From Streptomyces sp. 840.1 (GTDB taxonomy: Bacteria; Actinomycetota; Actinomycetes; Streptomycetales; Streptomycetaceae): a stretch of DNA of 64,000 nt. Numbering within the stretch: the first letter of the stretch is position 1; each line of letters starts with the position of its first letter. Location of the stretch: positions 2,485,001-2,549,000 of the forward strand of contig NZ_RJUU01000001.1 in assembly GCF_003751445.1 (NCBI RefSeq). Direction: 5' to 3'. Both the position numbers and the translations under genes were made by a program. Shown here in pieces: positions 42,690-50,990 of this stretch. The notes under the pieces are model-generated. The model saw nothing but the letters and a program-made list of their open reading frames with translations, was not told the DNA's origin and made no database searches.

Positions 42690-42985
42690 GCCGAGGCAGA
42701 GGCGGGCGAGCGGGTCGTGTCCCTGTCGGCCTTCGTCCGTACCGACCTTCGGCATCATCATCTGGACCGGTATGTGGAGAAGGGGCCGGACGGACGTCTG
42801 TCCGTCGGGGAGAAGTGCGAGCCGTTCCGACGCTCCACCTTCGGGCGGAAACGAAGAGAGAGCCGTGTGCCCGTTGGCCTGCCGGACGGATTCCGCTCCT
42901 ACGAGCTCTGCCGCACCGGGCACACCCCGGCCATTCGGTTCGGGGCCACCCCTCAAGGACACGCTGGTCCGGGCCGGCAGCCGGC
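42690..42985 (+). pseudogene. decayed tyrosine integrase, C-terminal half (copy 1)
   Basis: In one frame the plus strand encodes DAEAEAGERVVSLSAFVR, LRHHHLDRYVEKGPDGR, EPFRRSTFGRKRR and VGLPDGFRSYELCRTGHT. This matches actinomycete tRNA-type integrases and the better copy at 50.19 kb. The catalytic LRHTGHT is changed to LCRTGHT and the end is lost after ATPQGHAG. There is no N-terminus. It reads toward the tRNA-Gly like the other copies. Confidence 0.7.
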
Positions 42986-43153
42986 CGATAGTCAGCGCCG
43001 GAAACTTCCCTCTCATTTGTCACTTTCATGTCATAAGCTGCCCGACAGCAGCCGCGCCCCGCGCGTCACCGCCCTCTGCGGTCACGTCCGGATGCTGCGC
43101 GGCGCTATCAACTCCCGGTCATCCACCGGGTTTTCTCGTGGGGGTTAAACACT

Positions 43154-45118
43154 GTGCGTACGCGCAGCATCTCGACCGCGACAGCGCTCGCGGTCCTCTT
43201 CAGTTCGGTGGTACTGAGTGCCGCCGCGGCCGGTCCCGCGTCGGCGGTCACCGCGACCATCGGCTCGCCCGCGACCGTCGGCTCGCCCGCGGGCATCGTC
43301 GTCGACGGCGTCGGACAACGGGTCTTCGTCGGCGACGACACGAACGACAGGATCATCGCCACCGACTACACCGGCAAGATCGTCGACTCGGTGAGCGGCA
43401 TCGACGGGATCTTCGACCTGGCTCTCTCCGACGACGGCACCACCCTGTACGCGGCGGCGCGGGTCAGCCACGAGATCGTGGCCCTGGACGCGGCCACCCT
43501 CGACATCAAGGCCCGGTACCCCGTGGCCACCAGCATCGGCCCGCTGTTCGTCGAGTTCGCCGGCGGCAGGGCCTGGTTCTCCTACGAGGATCAGTCGGAC
43601 GGCCACGGCAACCTGGGCTCGGTCGACCCGGCGGTGGACCCGGCCGGGGGGACGGACCCGGTGACGCTCGGGCAGCTCTCCCGGGATTCCGGGTTCGGGG
43701 GCGCGCCGTTCCTCGACACCGACCCGTCCGCACCTGGACTGCTGGCCGTCGGCGCGACCGACTTCTTCGACAGGACCAAGGACCTGATGGCCGTCGTCGA
43801 CGTCTCCGGCGTCACGCCCCAGGTGACCGCCTGGCACGACGGCGACTACTCGCTGAACTACGTCAGCGACATCGACCTCGTGCCCGGTACCCGGCAGGTG
43901 CTGGTCGACGGCACGGACCGGCACGCCTACGCAGACGGGAAGTTCACCGCCGCCGGCGCCTACCCGGCCGGGCAGCGCGCGGACATCGCCCCGAACGGTC
44001 TGGTCGCCCAGATCAGCGGCGCGAACGTGTCGGTCTACCGGCCCGGCGCGACCAAGCCGATCCGCACATACGCCGCCGACACCTCCACCCTCGCCTGGGC
44101 CCCGGACGCCTCCCGGATCTTCGCGCTGGTGAGCTCGCCCCGCGGCTACACCCTCAAGGCGCTCACCGACCCGACGCTGAACGTCCCGAGCCTGACGGTG
44201 AACGCCCCGTCGTCCGCCGCGCGCGGCAAACAGCTCACCGTGACCGGGAAGCTGTCGGCGACAGTGCCGCTGCCGAGCGGCGTCAGACTCCAGGTCACCC
44301 GTACCGACCTGGAGAGCCCCAAGGGCAAGGCGCTGCCCGCTGTCACGCTGAAGTCGGACGGTTCGTACACCTTCAAGGACACCCCGCAGGCCGGCGGCAC
44401 GGTGACCTACAAGGTCGCCTACGCGGGCGACGCCGCGCACATGGCGGTCAGCACGTCCGACAAGGTCACGGTTCCCCACGCGAAGCCGGCGCTGACCCTG
44501 AACAAGAACGGCAACATCTACGCCTACGGCGCCGACGTCTCCTTTACCGCGCACCTGGGCTCGACGTACAAGAACCGCACGGTCGAGATCTGGGCGAACC
44601 CTTTCGGCGGCGACAAGCCCAACAAGCTGCTGAAGACCGGGAAGGTCAACTCCAGCGGCAACGTTTCCGCGACGGTGGACATGACGCGGGACACGGAAGT
44701 CACCGCGGTCTTCAAGGGGGACACCCGCACCGCGCCCAGGACGGTGAAGTCCACCGCATACGCCCGGGTCAAGGCGTCCACCGCCGTCTCCAAGCACTAC
44801 AAGACGGCCAAGATCGGCTCGACGTCGTACTACTGGTTCCACAAGAAGACCGATCCGCTGCTCACGACGACCATGACCTACTACAAGGGGCGTAAGCAAC
44901 GTCTCGACCTCCAGGTCTACTCGGGCGGAAAGTGGTACTCCGCCGGCTCGGAGTACTTCCCGCTCGGCACGAACGGAAAGTCCGCCGTACGCCTGGGGGC
45001 GCCGGGGCAGTCCGGGATCAAGGCGCGGATGCGTCCGGTGTACGTCAACGCGTCGTCCGGCGACACCGTGAACACCACGACGTACGGCTCGTGGAAGTAC
45101 CTGTACTTCTCCAACTAG
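43154..45118 (+). CDS. secreted beta-propeller and Ig-like repeat protein
   Basis: A 654-residue extracytoplasmic protein starting at GTG 43154. A signal peptide (residues 1-31, ending PASAV) is followed by a beta-propeller (residues about 35-335) with repeats like GIVVDGVGQRVFVGDD, DLALSDDGTTLYAAAR and LAWAPDASRIFALVSS. Then two to three Ig-like domains follow (PSLTVNAPSSAARGKQLTV, ALTLNKNGNIYAYGADVSF), and a C-terminal beta domain with YYWFHKKTDPLLTTTMTYYK read in parts. It probably works at the cell surface; substrate unknown. It is monocistronic, ending at a strong hairpin, and lies beside an integrase relic. Confidence 0.85.
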   Translation: MRTRSISTATALAVLFSSVVLSAAAAGPASAVTATIGSPATVGSPAGIVVDGVGQRVFVGDDTNDRIIATDYTGKIVDSVSGIDGIFDLALSDDGTTLYAAARVSHEIVALDAATLDIKARYPVATSIGPLFVEFAGGRAWFSYEDQSDGHGNLGSVDPAVDPAGGTDPVTLGQLSRDSGFGGAPFLDTDPSAPGLLAVGATDFFDRTKDLMAVVDVSGVTPQVTAWHDGDYSLNYVSDIDLVPGTRQVLVDGTDRHAYADGKFTAAGAYPAGQRADIAPNGLVAQISGANVSVYRPGATKPIRTYAADTSTLAWAPDASRIFALVSSPRGYTLKALTDPTLNVPSLTVNAPSSAARGKQLTVTGKLSATVPLPSGVRLQVTRTDLESPKGKALPAVTLKSDGSYTFKDTPQAGGTVTYKVAYAGDAAHMAVSTSDKVTVPHAKPALTLNKNGNIYAYGADVSFTAHLGSTYKNRTVEIWANPFGGDKPNKLLKTGKVNSSGNVSATVDMTRDTEVTAVFKGDTRTAPRTVKSTAYARVKASTAVSKHYKTAKIGSTSYYWFHKKTDPLLTTTMTYYKGRKQRLDLQVYSGGKWYSAGSEYFPLGTNGKSAVRLGAPGQSGIKARMRPVYVNASSGDTVNTTTYGSWKYLYFSN

Positions 45119-45164
45119 ACCCAGTCCGTTCCGTCCGGATCACTTCGCGGATCCGATGCCTTGT

Positions 45165-45196
45165 GAAGGGCCCCGCCGCTCGCGGTGGGGCCCTTC
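45165..45196 (+). terminator. hairpin terminator of the propeller protein gene
   Basis: GAAGGGCCCCGCC (45165-45177) pairs with GGTGGGGCCCTTC (45184-45196), 13 bp with one G-T pair and a 6-nt loop, 46 bp after the stop codon. Confidence 0.85.
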
Positions 45197-45296
45197 GAGG
45201 TTCGCCGCACGGCGACGGGGCGCGCCCGGCGGCCGAGCTGCGTGGCCGATGGTCACGCAGGTGGTGTGCGGCCGGGACTCGGAGCCGGGGCGGGCG

Positions 45297-45683
45297 TCAG
45301 CCGGGCGGGGTGTCGGGGCGGGCGTCGTACACGGCGCGGGCGGCGTCGATGTGCTTCAGGTGCGTGGTGCTCCACTCCAGCAGGGGAGCGGTGGCTTCGC
45401 GGAGGGTCCTGCCCATCGGAGTGAGCTCGTAACTGACGTGCGGCGGCATGACGTTGAGGACGGTCCGGGTCAGGATCCCATCGCGTTCCAGGCCGCGCAG
45501 GGTGACGGTGAGCATGCGCTGACTGATCCCGTCGACGGCCCGCTTGAGTTCGGTGAAGCGGCGTGGGCCCTGGCTGAGGTGGCGCACGACCAGCAGCGAC
45601 CACTTGTCGCCGACGATGCCGAGCACTTCACGGGCCTGGCACGGGTCCGCCGGCCGCGACGCGCCGCCCGCTGTGCCGCTCAT
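45297..45683 (-). CDS. HxlR-family transcriptional regulator
   Basis: A 128-residue winged-helix regulator. CQAREVLGIVGDKWSLLVVRHL, RRFTELKRAVDGISQRMLT and SYELTPMGRTL follow the HxlR pattern closely when read in parts; the N-terminal cysteine at the start of helix 1 is the usual redox or electrophile-sensing residue of this family. It is divergent from an alpha/beta hydrolase gene and probably senses an aldehyde, quinone or oxidant and controls that gene. Confidence 0.92.
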   Translation of the reverse strand: MSGTAGGASRPADPCQAREVLGIVGDKWSLLVVRHLSQGPRRFTELKRAVDGISQRMLTVTLRGLERDGILTRTVLNVMPPHVSYELTPMGRTLREATAPLLEWSTTHLKHIDAARAVYDARPDTPPG

Positions 45684-45704
45684 GGGTTACCTCCAGAGAA
45701 CCGG

Positions 45705-45812
45705 GGCACCTAAATGTGCCTTATTGATCGAAGTGCGGCAGGTGCAGCACGATGGTTGTGGTTCCTGAAGAGTACCGAGGCACGAACGGGAACCGTGATG
45801 TTCCGGTGCCTC
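45705..45812. promoter_or_regulatory. divergent promoter with two inverted repeats (HxlR target region)
   Basis: GGCAC-CTAAAT-GTGCC (45705-45720) lies close to the HxlR start. A nested repeat has GAGGCAC (45777-45783) matching GTGCCTC (45806-45812) and GGAAC (45789-45793) matching GTTCC (45800-45804). Both share the GGCAC/GTGCC element, as expected for one regulator binding two sites. Confidence 0.55.
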
Positions 45813-45843
45813 GACGCCCCGAAGAGTAAGAAGATCTCCACTT

Positions 45844-46575
45844 ATGTCAACTTTTCTGCTGGTACATGGTGCCTGGCACAGCGGTCGCTGCTGGGAGCGG
45901 GTGGTCCCGCTGCTGGAGTCGGCCGGACACCGCGTGTTCGCGCCCTCGCTGACCGGCTACGGCGACAAGGCCCACCTGCTCGGCCCCGGGGTGGGGCTCG
46001 ACACACACGTCGAGGACGTGCTGAAGCTGATCCACGAGGAGGACCTGACCGAGGTGGTGCTCGTGGGTCACAGCTACGCGGGGCTGGTCGTCTCCTCCGT
46101 GGCCAACGAGGTACCGGAACGGATCGCGCATCTCGTGTACCTGGACGCGATGGTCCCGGAGCACGGCGAGACCGCCGTCGACGTACAGCCCATGACCCAG
46201 AACCTGATCGACCTGGCCACCAAGTCCGACAACGGCTGGCGCGTCCCGCCGCTGCCCGAGATGCCCCCGCCCCTCGGTCTGTTCGGGGTCACCGACCCGG
46301 CGGACATCGCATGGCTGAGTGCGACGCTCTCCGACCAGCCGGTGCGCTGCTTGCAGCAACCGGTCCGGATGGACAACCCCGCCCTGGACTCGGTTCCCCG
46401 CACGCACATCCACTGCGTCGGCGCAGAGCCGGCAGGCATCGTGCGGCGGCCCGTCCCCGCGACCCAGCCCAACGGCTCTCCGGCACGGATACGGGAACTG
46501 CGGACCGGACACGACTGCATGATCACCATGCCGTCGGACCTGAGCGAACTACTGCTTGAATCCACCCTTCGGTAG
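45844..46575 (+). CDS. alpha/beta hydrolase
   Basis: A 243-residue hydrolase of the esterase/hydroxynitrile-lyase-like group. LLVHGAWHSGRCWERV is the oxyanion region, GHSYAGLV the nucleophile elbow with the catalytic serine, and the histidine is in RTGHDCMIT near the C-terminus; DAMVP after the nucleophile strand probably helps shape the site. It likely hydrolyses an ester or lactone. The divergent HxlR regulator suggests induction by a toxic small molecule. It has no signal peptide. Confidence 0.9.
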   Translation: MSTFLLVHGAWHSGRCWERVVPLLESAGHRVFAPSLTGYGDKAHLLGPGVGLDTHVEDVLKLIHEEDLTEVVLVGHSYAGLVVSSVANEVPERIAHLVYLDAMVPEHGETAVDVQPMTQNLIDLATKSDNGWRVPPLPEMPPPLGLFGVTDPADIAWLSATLSDQPVRCLQQPVRMDNPALDSVPRTHIHCVGAEPAGIVRRPVPATQPNGSPARIRELRTGHDCMITMPSDLSELLLESTLR

Positions 46576-46962
46576 CGTCCGAGCCGGGCCCCGCGGCAGC
46601 GAGCTGGATCCGGCCCGCCACTGACCGACAGCGCACCTGGGCCACGAAGCCGCCCGCGCGCCACGAGGCCGCCCGCGCGCCACGAGCTGGGACATAGCGG
46701 GGCCTCGGCGCCCGCATCGTTGTACGCATGCTCGCGGGTGGGCGACCTGCGCGCACATCCCGGAGAAGGCGCAGGGAGAAGCCCTCTGGTGCGGGTCTGG
46801 TGCTGGGCTCTGAACTGGGTGTTTGGTCGAGACGTGTGCGGTTGGAGTGGTCTCCAGGTGCCGTACATGACCGCGGTGGTCCACCCCGCTGGGCACGGAT
46901 GAGGCACGGGCGGCGCAGTGCACCAGAAACTGCTGAGGTTCATGCTCCGGGTGGGCTGGAGG
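46576..46962. other. intergenic stretch with duplicated att-flank sequence
   Basis: 387 bp without a supportable gene. GCTGGGCACGGATG at 46888-46901 and the surrounding bases resemble 50737-50750; in both places a PIN-toxin reading frame follows on the minus strand. It is the left copy of a diverged duplication. GCGC-rich tandem words (CCGCCCGCGCGCCACGAG) occur near 46647-46690. Confidence 0.55.
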
Positions 46963-47364
46963 TCAGAGAGGGATGATGCGGACCTGGCTGCCGCAGAGCT
47001 TGGTCATGTCGTCGCTGTCGGAGGTCAGCAGGGCGACGGGTTTCGGCTGGCGGAGCGCGACCTCGGGGACCGTGGCGTCGATGGCGTACTTGTGTCCGTG
47101 CAGCCCGGCGCCTTTGAGGAGCTCAGCCGCCGCTTTCGCCGCCTGCTCGGTGACCGGCTCCACCTTGATGCGGGACAAGGCCCAGTTGAGGCGAGGCATG
47201 TTGGTACGGGCGTGGGTGACTTCAACGATGGTGTTCGCCCCGATCACCAGGTCGACCCCCATGTCGTGGAAGACCTGCAGAATCGCGAGGAGCTTGCGGT
47301 CCTGCGCGATCCAGGCGGAGCGCCCTTCCGAGTCCGGGACAACGGTCTCGATGTGCTCACTCAC
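46963..47364 (-). CDS. PIN-domain ribonuclease toxin (VapC-like)
   Basis: A 133-residue PIN-fold protein. Acidic residues in IGANTIVEVTHA, KYAIDATVPEVAL and LLTSDSDDMTKLC provide the expected metal-binding set, although the usual first Asp near the N-terminus is replaced by a region SEHIETVVPDSEGR. The last part KPVALLTSDSDDMTKLCG is the characteristic PIN end. PIN toxins cleave RNA and are held by an antitoxin. The GTG start at 47364 overlaps the stop of a preceding short reading frame (antitoxin remnant). A similar fragment lies at 50.80 kb. Confidence 0.8.
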   Translation of the reverse strand: MSEHIETVVPDSEGRSAWIAQDRKLLAILQVFHDMGVDLVIGANTIVEVTHARTNMPRLNWALSRIKVEPVTEQAAKAAAELLKGAGLHGHKYAIDATVPEVALRQPKPVALLTSDSDDMTKLCGSQVRIIPL

Positions 47365-47516
47365 GCGGCGTCCGCGTCCTTGGCGCAGCCGGGGGTGCCG
47401 AAGATCTTCGCGTGGGCCTCGGTGAGTTCCTCGTCGCTGAAGTCTCCGTGCTCTTCCTCGTGCCGACGTATGCACATGCTGGCCCGGCCCAGACCTTCGG
47501 TTGCTGTGGAGTCGTC
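47361..47516 (-). pseudogene. truncated antitoxin of the PIN toxin
   Basis: About 51 codons encode GLGRASMCIRRHEEEHGDF and SDEELTEAHAKIFG, the helical, acidic C-terminus of actinobacterial antitoxins that wraps the toxin. It overlaps the toxin start by 4 bp, the normal toxin-antitoxin order. No DNA-binding N-terminal domain or good start is found upstream; an internal ATG (47475-47477) would give only 38 residues. It is either a truncated antitoxin still able to bind the toxin or a relic. Confidence 0.55.
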
Positions 47517-47896
47517 GACCAGGTGCCGGCGAGTTCTGGACAGGCCCGGCTGCGGTGTGCGCAGAGGCGAGTGAGGTGGGAGGGGTGAGAGGAAGAGTAG
47601 TGGCACGGCAGCGGCTGCAACTGCTGGTTTCACGCGGCGCACCAAGCGAGCCGCTGTGCCCGGCGGCAGGTGGGGCGGGCACCGAAACGGCTGACCGACA
47701 GCGTTCCGCCGGGTTGTACTTCTGGGACAGTGGAAATCGGATTTCGAACCCACGGGCCGCCGTCGGGGTGCAAGCCCTGCCGTTCTGCAGAGCCGCAGGA
47801 GGACTGAGCTCGAGCCTCTGCGGCACGTGGAGGGCAATCGCACTCAAGTACCGGATCGCACAGGCAGTACCGACCTCATCAACAGGAGGCACGCCC

Positions 47897-49006
47897 ATGC
47901 ACGTCCGCACCTCACATCTGTCGAGCAGACCCGTCCGGGCCGTGATGCTCGTTCTGGGCATGGTGGCCGCTCTTCTGGCCGCAGCTCTTCCCGCAGCCGG
48001 CCCGGCACACGCCGCCGTACCCGACCGCTGGGGCTTCGCGTACCTGGACAACGCGACTCCGCCCCCCGGCTACGCACCCGACCCCTCTCGGCAGTGGGGC
48101 AGTTGGGCTTCACCTTCCGCCAATCCCGTGAAGGTTGACCAAATCGGTCTCGGTTCGTACGTGGTGCACTTCCCCCTGATCGGTGGTCCGGGTGGCATCG
48201 CCCACGCCACCGCGGTGAACAGCGTTGCCCACTGGTGTCAGATCGCTGACTGGAAAACTGTGGGACCTGGTCAGGACGTGTACGTGAACTGCTACCTCCC
48301 CAGCGGTGCACCGGACAACTCCACCTTCACGGTCCTCTACACGAGCAGCAGCGGCTTGCCCGCCACCCCCTCCGGCTCGTACGGCTACCTGAATTCGGAC
48401 AGCAGCGGCACCGTACTCACCCAGTACAACTCCGCGGGCTCCACCAATGCGGTGAGCAAGGGCTCGACGGGCATCTGGAAGGCGTGGCTTCCGTCTCTCG
48501 GGCTGTCCAGCTACGCGGGCGATCTCCAGGTCACCGCTGTCGATCCACGGCAGGGAGCGCGGTGCAAGGTGTCAGACTGGACACCAGGGACGGCGGGCCA
48601 GACCGTGATCGTTGCCTGTTACGACGCGTCCAACCAGCCATACGACACCGAGTGGACTTTGAGTTACTCCTATCTGCGAGCGGTACACGGCCCGGCCTTT
48701 CCGCCGAAGTCCTTCGGGTATCTCTGGTACAGCGGGTCACTGCCCGCTCTGACCAACTACAACTCCAGCGGAGCCACCAACAGCCTCGGTGGCTCGGGAG
48801 CGCCCTTCACCGTCACCATGCCGTCGGTGGCCGTCCCGTCGGACACCGCGCACGCCACCGCCTACGGACGCAGCGCCGACTACTGCGGCCTGTACAGGCC
48901 CTGGGACAGGACCAGCGGTTCCGTCCGGCTCTACGTAGCGTGCTTCGACTCCGGCGGAGCGCCGGTGAAGACGCCCTTCTTCGGCGCCTACACGTCGGCG
49001 CTCTGA
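47897..49006 (+). CDS. secreted protein with three tandem repeats, unknown function
   Basis: A 369-residue extracellular protein. The signal peptide covers residues 1-38 (ending GPAHAA). Three repeats of roughly 105-110 residues follow. Each has a GY/GFLxY start (WGFAYLDNA, YGYLNSDSS, FGYLWYSGS), an asparagine-rich segment (TQYNSAGSTNAVSKG, TNYNSSGATNSLGG) and an end with paired cysteines (HWCQIADW...VNCY, ARCKVSDW...VACY, DYCGLYRPW...VACF). The fold looks like small disulfide-bonded beta domains. No family is recognised. AGGAGG lies before the ATG at 47897. Its place among integrase relics suggests horizontally acquired cargo. Confidence 0.75.
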   Translation: MHVRTSHLSSRPVRAVMLVLGMVAALLAAALPAAGPAHAAVPDRWGFAYLDNATPPPGYAPDPSRQWGSWASPSANPVKVDQIGLGSYVVHFPLIGGPGGIAHATAVNSVAHWCQIADWKTVGPGQDVYVNCYLPSGAPDNSTFTVLYTSSSGLPATPSGSYGYLNSDSSGTVLTQYNSAGSTNAVSKGSTGIWKAWLPSLGLSSYAGDLQVTAVDPRQGARCKVSDWTPGTAGQTVIVACYDASNQPYDTEWTLSYSYLRAVHGPAFPPKSFGYLWYSGSLPALTNYNSSGATNSLGGSGAPFTVTMPSVAVPSDTAHATAYGRSADYCGLYRPWDRTSGSVRLYVACFDSGGAPVKTPFFGAYTSAL

Positions 49007-49081
49007 CCTGAGCACGACTACCACCGGAGCACGTTCCTGGAAACGTGCGCTTCGGGCACTCCGGAGGCGCCGAACGAGTGG

Positions 49082-49230
49082 CACTCGGACCACGAGCGGC
49101 AGCGGGGGGTTGCCGATGGGCTGGACCGGATGGTGCGGGCTGTCGCGAAAGGCAGTGTGACCAGCGGCAGAAGGGCCCACGTGGCGCAGAGGTGTTGCGC
49201 GGTTCCTGAACGGGTCCAGACCATGACAGA
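49082..49230 (+). pseudogene. decayed tyrosine integrase, extreme C-terminus (copy 2)
   Basis: The plus strand reads HSDHERQRGVADGLDRMVRA followed by VAKG, matching the region after the catalytic tyrosine of the copy at 50.19 kb. The DNA similarity continues through a tail (GCGCGGTTCCTGAACGGGTC versus GCGCGACGCTTAGACCGGTC) up to the hairpin. The rest of the gene is missing. Confidence 0.7.
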
Positions 49231-49260
49231 GGCCCAGGTCGCCGACCTGGGCCTCTGTCA
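49224..49260. terminator. hairpin terminator at integrase copy 2
   Basis: A perfect 17-bp stem, TGACAGAGGCCCAGGTC (49224-49240) with GACCTGGGCCTCTGTCA (49244-49260) and a 3-nt loop. It runs directly into the partial att copy at 49259-49273, the same order as at 50.55 and 57.64 kb. Confidence 0.85.
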
Positions 49261-49273
49261 TGGAGCGGGTGAC
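49259..49273. repeat. partial att-site copy (15 bp)
   Basis: CATGGAGCGGGTGAC is identical to the first 15 bases of the 46-bp att core at 50584 and 57670 (the CCA end and acceptor stem of tRNA-Gly). It then diverges, so it is a degraded scar. Confidence 0.65.
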
Positions 49274-49405
49274 TTCCTGTGGCTCTGCCCGCGAGGAATA
49301 AGCAGCGCTTCTCGATCTGGTGTATGCCAGTGTCCCAGGGCTGGCGATCCGCCTTGCGGGCCGCCGCGTAGACTCTGAGCCATTTGCCACTGGGGAGCGG
49401 CATCC

Positions 49406-50074
49406 ATGAAGGTGAAGCGCGGGATTCAGGGACCGGTGATCGCCGCCATCCTTGGGCTGTTCCTTCTGGCCTGTGGGGTGCGTTCTGGTCATGCCACCGA
49501 CGCTGACATACCCGAGTCTCTGGGCGCGGACGGGACGACGATCGTGGTCGGTGATGAGGACGCGGGTACCACCGTCCAGCTCTTTGAGGATCTGCGCTGC
49601 CCTGCCTGTCAGGAGTTCGAGACACAGGGCGCCGGGGTTGAGCTGCACGAACTGACTCAGAGCGGTTCAGTGCAGGTCCACTACACACTCGCGTCCTTCC
49701 TCGACGGCAAGTTGGGCGGCAACGGCTCGAAAAAAGCTGTGAACGCGTTGCGCGCCGCACTGGCAGAGGGCCGGTTCGTTGAGTTTCACCAGGTCCTCTA
49801 CGCAAACCAGCCGGATGAAGCAGTCGATGGCTTTACCAACGATTTCCTCCTGAAGATGGCGTCCCGCGTCGAGGGTCTGCGCGGGCCAGGCTTCGATGGT
49901 GCGGTCCGAACGATGAAGTACCAAACCTTCGTCGACGCATCCGAGAGCGCCTTCCAGAACTCCAGTGCCAGAGGTACGCCGACACTCAAGGTCAGTGGAG
50001 TGGAACGGCCGGAGTTCGAGAACGGCTACCTCGCCGACTACATCGAGAAGCCCTCCTGGATCTCAAGGCTTTAA
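49406..50074 (+). CDS. DsbA-like thioredoxin-fold lipoprotein
   Basis: A 222-residue protein. A signal sequence ends in the lipobox LLAC (Cys about residue 23), so it is anchored outside the membrane. The thioredoxin_4/DsbA fold shows the redox motif CPAC in LFEDLRCPACQEFE, a helical insert with NGSKKAVNALRAALAEG and the cis-proline in ARGTPTLKVSG. It probably makes or reshuffles disulfides in exported proteins; the cysteine-rich repeat protein encoded just upstream is one possible client. ATG 49406 is a clean start. GC content is slightly lower than in the core. Confidence 0.88.
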   Translation: MKVKRGIQGPVIAAILGLFLLACGVRSGHATDADIPESLGADGTTIVVGDEDAGTTVQLFEDLRCPACQEFETQGAGVELHELTQSGSVQVHYTLASFLDGKLGGNGSKKAVNALRAALAEGRFVEFHQVLYANQPDEAVDGFTNDFLLKMASRVEGLRGPGFDGAVRTMKYQTFVDASESAFQNSSARGTPTLKVSGVERPEFENGYLADYIEKPSWISRL

Positions 50075-50186
50075 TACCTTCCAGTCTGCCCCAGCGCCTG
50101 GCGCCAGGCCGACTTGATCCCTGATTCGCCCTTGCGTACTCCGCAGAAGCTGGGCGAGAACCAGAGCCAGAACTCGTGAGTAAACC

Positions 50187-50534
50187 GGACTGCTCTTCGT
50201 GGGTGAGCAGGGAGCGCCGTTCCGTCGTTCATCCTTCGGGCGGAAGCGGCGCAGGGCGCGGGGCGCGGTCGGTATGCCCGACAGCTTTCGTTTCTACGAT
50301 CTTCGTCACACCGGGCACACGCTCGCCACGCGCTCGGGGGCGACGCTCAAGGACACGATGGTCCGGGCCGGGCAGTCGTCCGAGAAAGCCGCACTGATCT
50401 ATCAGCACTCGGATCACGAGCGGCAGAAAGAAGTGGCGAGCGGGCTGGGCAAGATGGTCCGGGCCGCGCGGGGGAAGGGCGCTGAACAGCGGAAAGACGG
50501 TCAAGGTGGTGCGGAGGTGGTGCGCGACGCTTAG
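50187..50534 (+). pseudogene. truncated tyrosine integrase, C-terminal catalytic part (copy 3)
   Basis: The best preserved copy, about 115 codons: GLLFVGEQGAPFRRSSFGRK, VGMPDSFRFYDLRHTGHTLA, then the helix TLKDTMVRAGQSSEKAALIY with the nucleophilic tyrosine (IYQHSDHERQKE) and a normal stop. The N-terminal arm-binding and core-binding domains and the first catalytic arginine are absent, so it cannot act alone. It ends 50 bp before the 46-bp att copy, the standard layout of pSAM2-like and other actinomycete integrating elements. Confidence 0.85.
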
Positions 50535-50552
50535 ACCGGTCTAGACAACAAG

Positions 50553-50582
50553 AAAGCCCCGGGCCGTTGGCCTGGGGCTTTT
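50553..50582 (+). terminator. hairpin terminator at integrase copy 3
   Basis: AAAGCCCCGGGCC (50553-50565) pairs with GGCCTGGGGCTTT (50569-50581), one G-T pair and a 3-nt loop, then continues in T's. It lies between the integrase stop and the att copy. Confidence 0.8.
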
Positions 50583-50583
50583 G

Positions 50584-50629
50584 CATGGAGCGGGTGACGA
50601 GAATCGAACTCGCGCTCTGAGCTTGGGAA
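50584..50629. repeat. att site: 46-bp copy of the tRNA-Gly 3' half
   Basis: Identical over 46 bp to 57670-57715, running from two bases outside the encoded CCA to the anticodon loop of the tRNA-Gly gene. With 57670-57715 it defines the ends of an integrated segment of about 7.1 kb. It lacks the 5' half, so it is not a tRNA gene. Confidence 0.9.
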
Positions 50630-50798
50630 TCAACGGTTCTTGGGCTACCAAAGGTGCCCTGACCTGTGGTTTCTCGTTGGATGGGATGGTTGGTTACGGT
50701 CCCTGGGAGCGGCACCTGACCGCTGTTGTCCGCTCTGCTGGGCACGGATGGGGCACGAGAGCTGACAGTGCGACCCGTGCTCCGAGCGAGCCGACTGG

Positions 50799-50990
50799 TC
50801 AGAGGAGGATGATGCGGACCTGGTTTCCGCAGAGTTTGGTCATGTCGTCGCTGTCGGAGGTCAGGATGGCGACGGGTTTCGGTTGGCACAGTGCTACCTC
50901 AGCGACTGCCGCGTCGTTGGCGTGCTTGTGTCCGTGCAGCCCGGCGCCTTTGAGGAGCTCCACTGCGGCTTTGGCCGTGTTCTTGAACCC
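50799..50990 (-). pseudogene. PIN-domain toxin fragment (duplicate)
   Basis: About 60 codons on the minus strand: ELLKGAGLHGHKHANDAAVA, LCQPKPVAILTSDSDDMTKL and CGNQVRIILL to a stop at 50799. It is closely related to the C-terminal half of the PIN toxin at 46963-47364 at DNA and protein level. The frame is lost to the right, at about 50990, where sequence diverges. It is a broken second copy. Confidence 0.75.

Noticed and set aside
50199..50534. Functional integrase
   Set aside because: The N-terminal and core-binding domains and the first catalytic arginine are missing; it cannot recombine DNA alone.
50584..50657. Second tRNA-Gly gene
   Set aside because: Only the 3' half is present; after the anticodon loop the sequence has no D arm or 5' acceptor strand, so it is an att copy.
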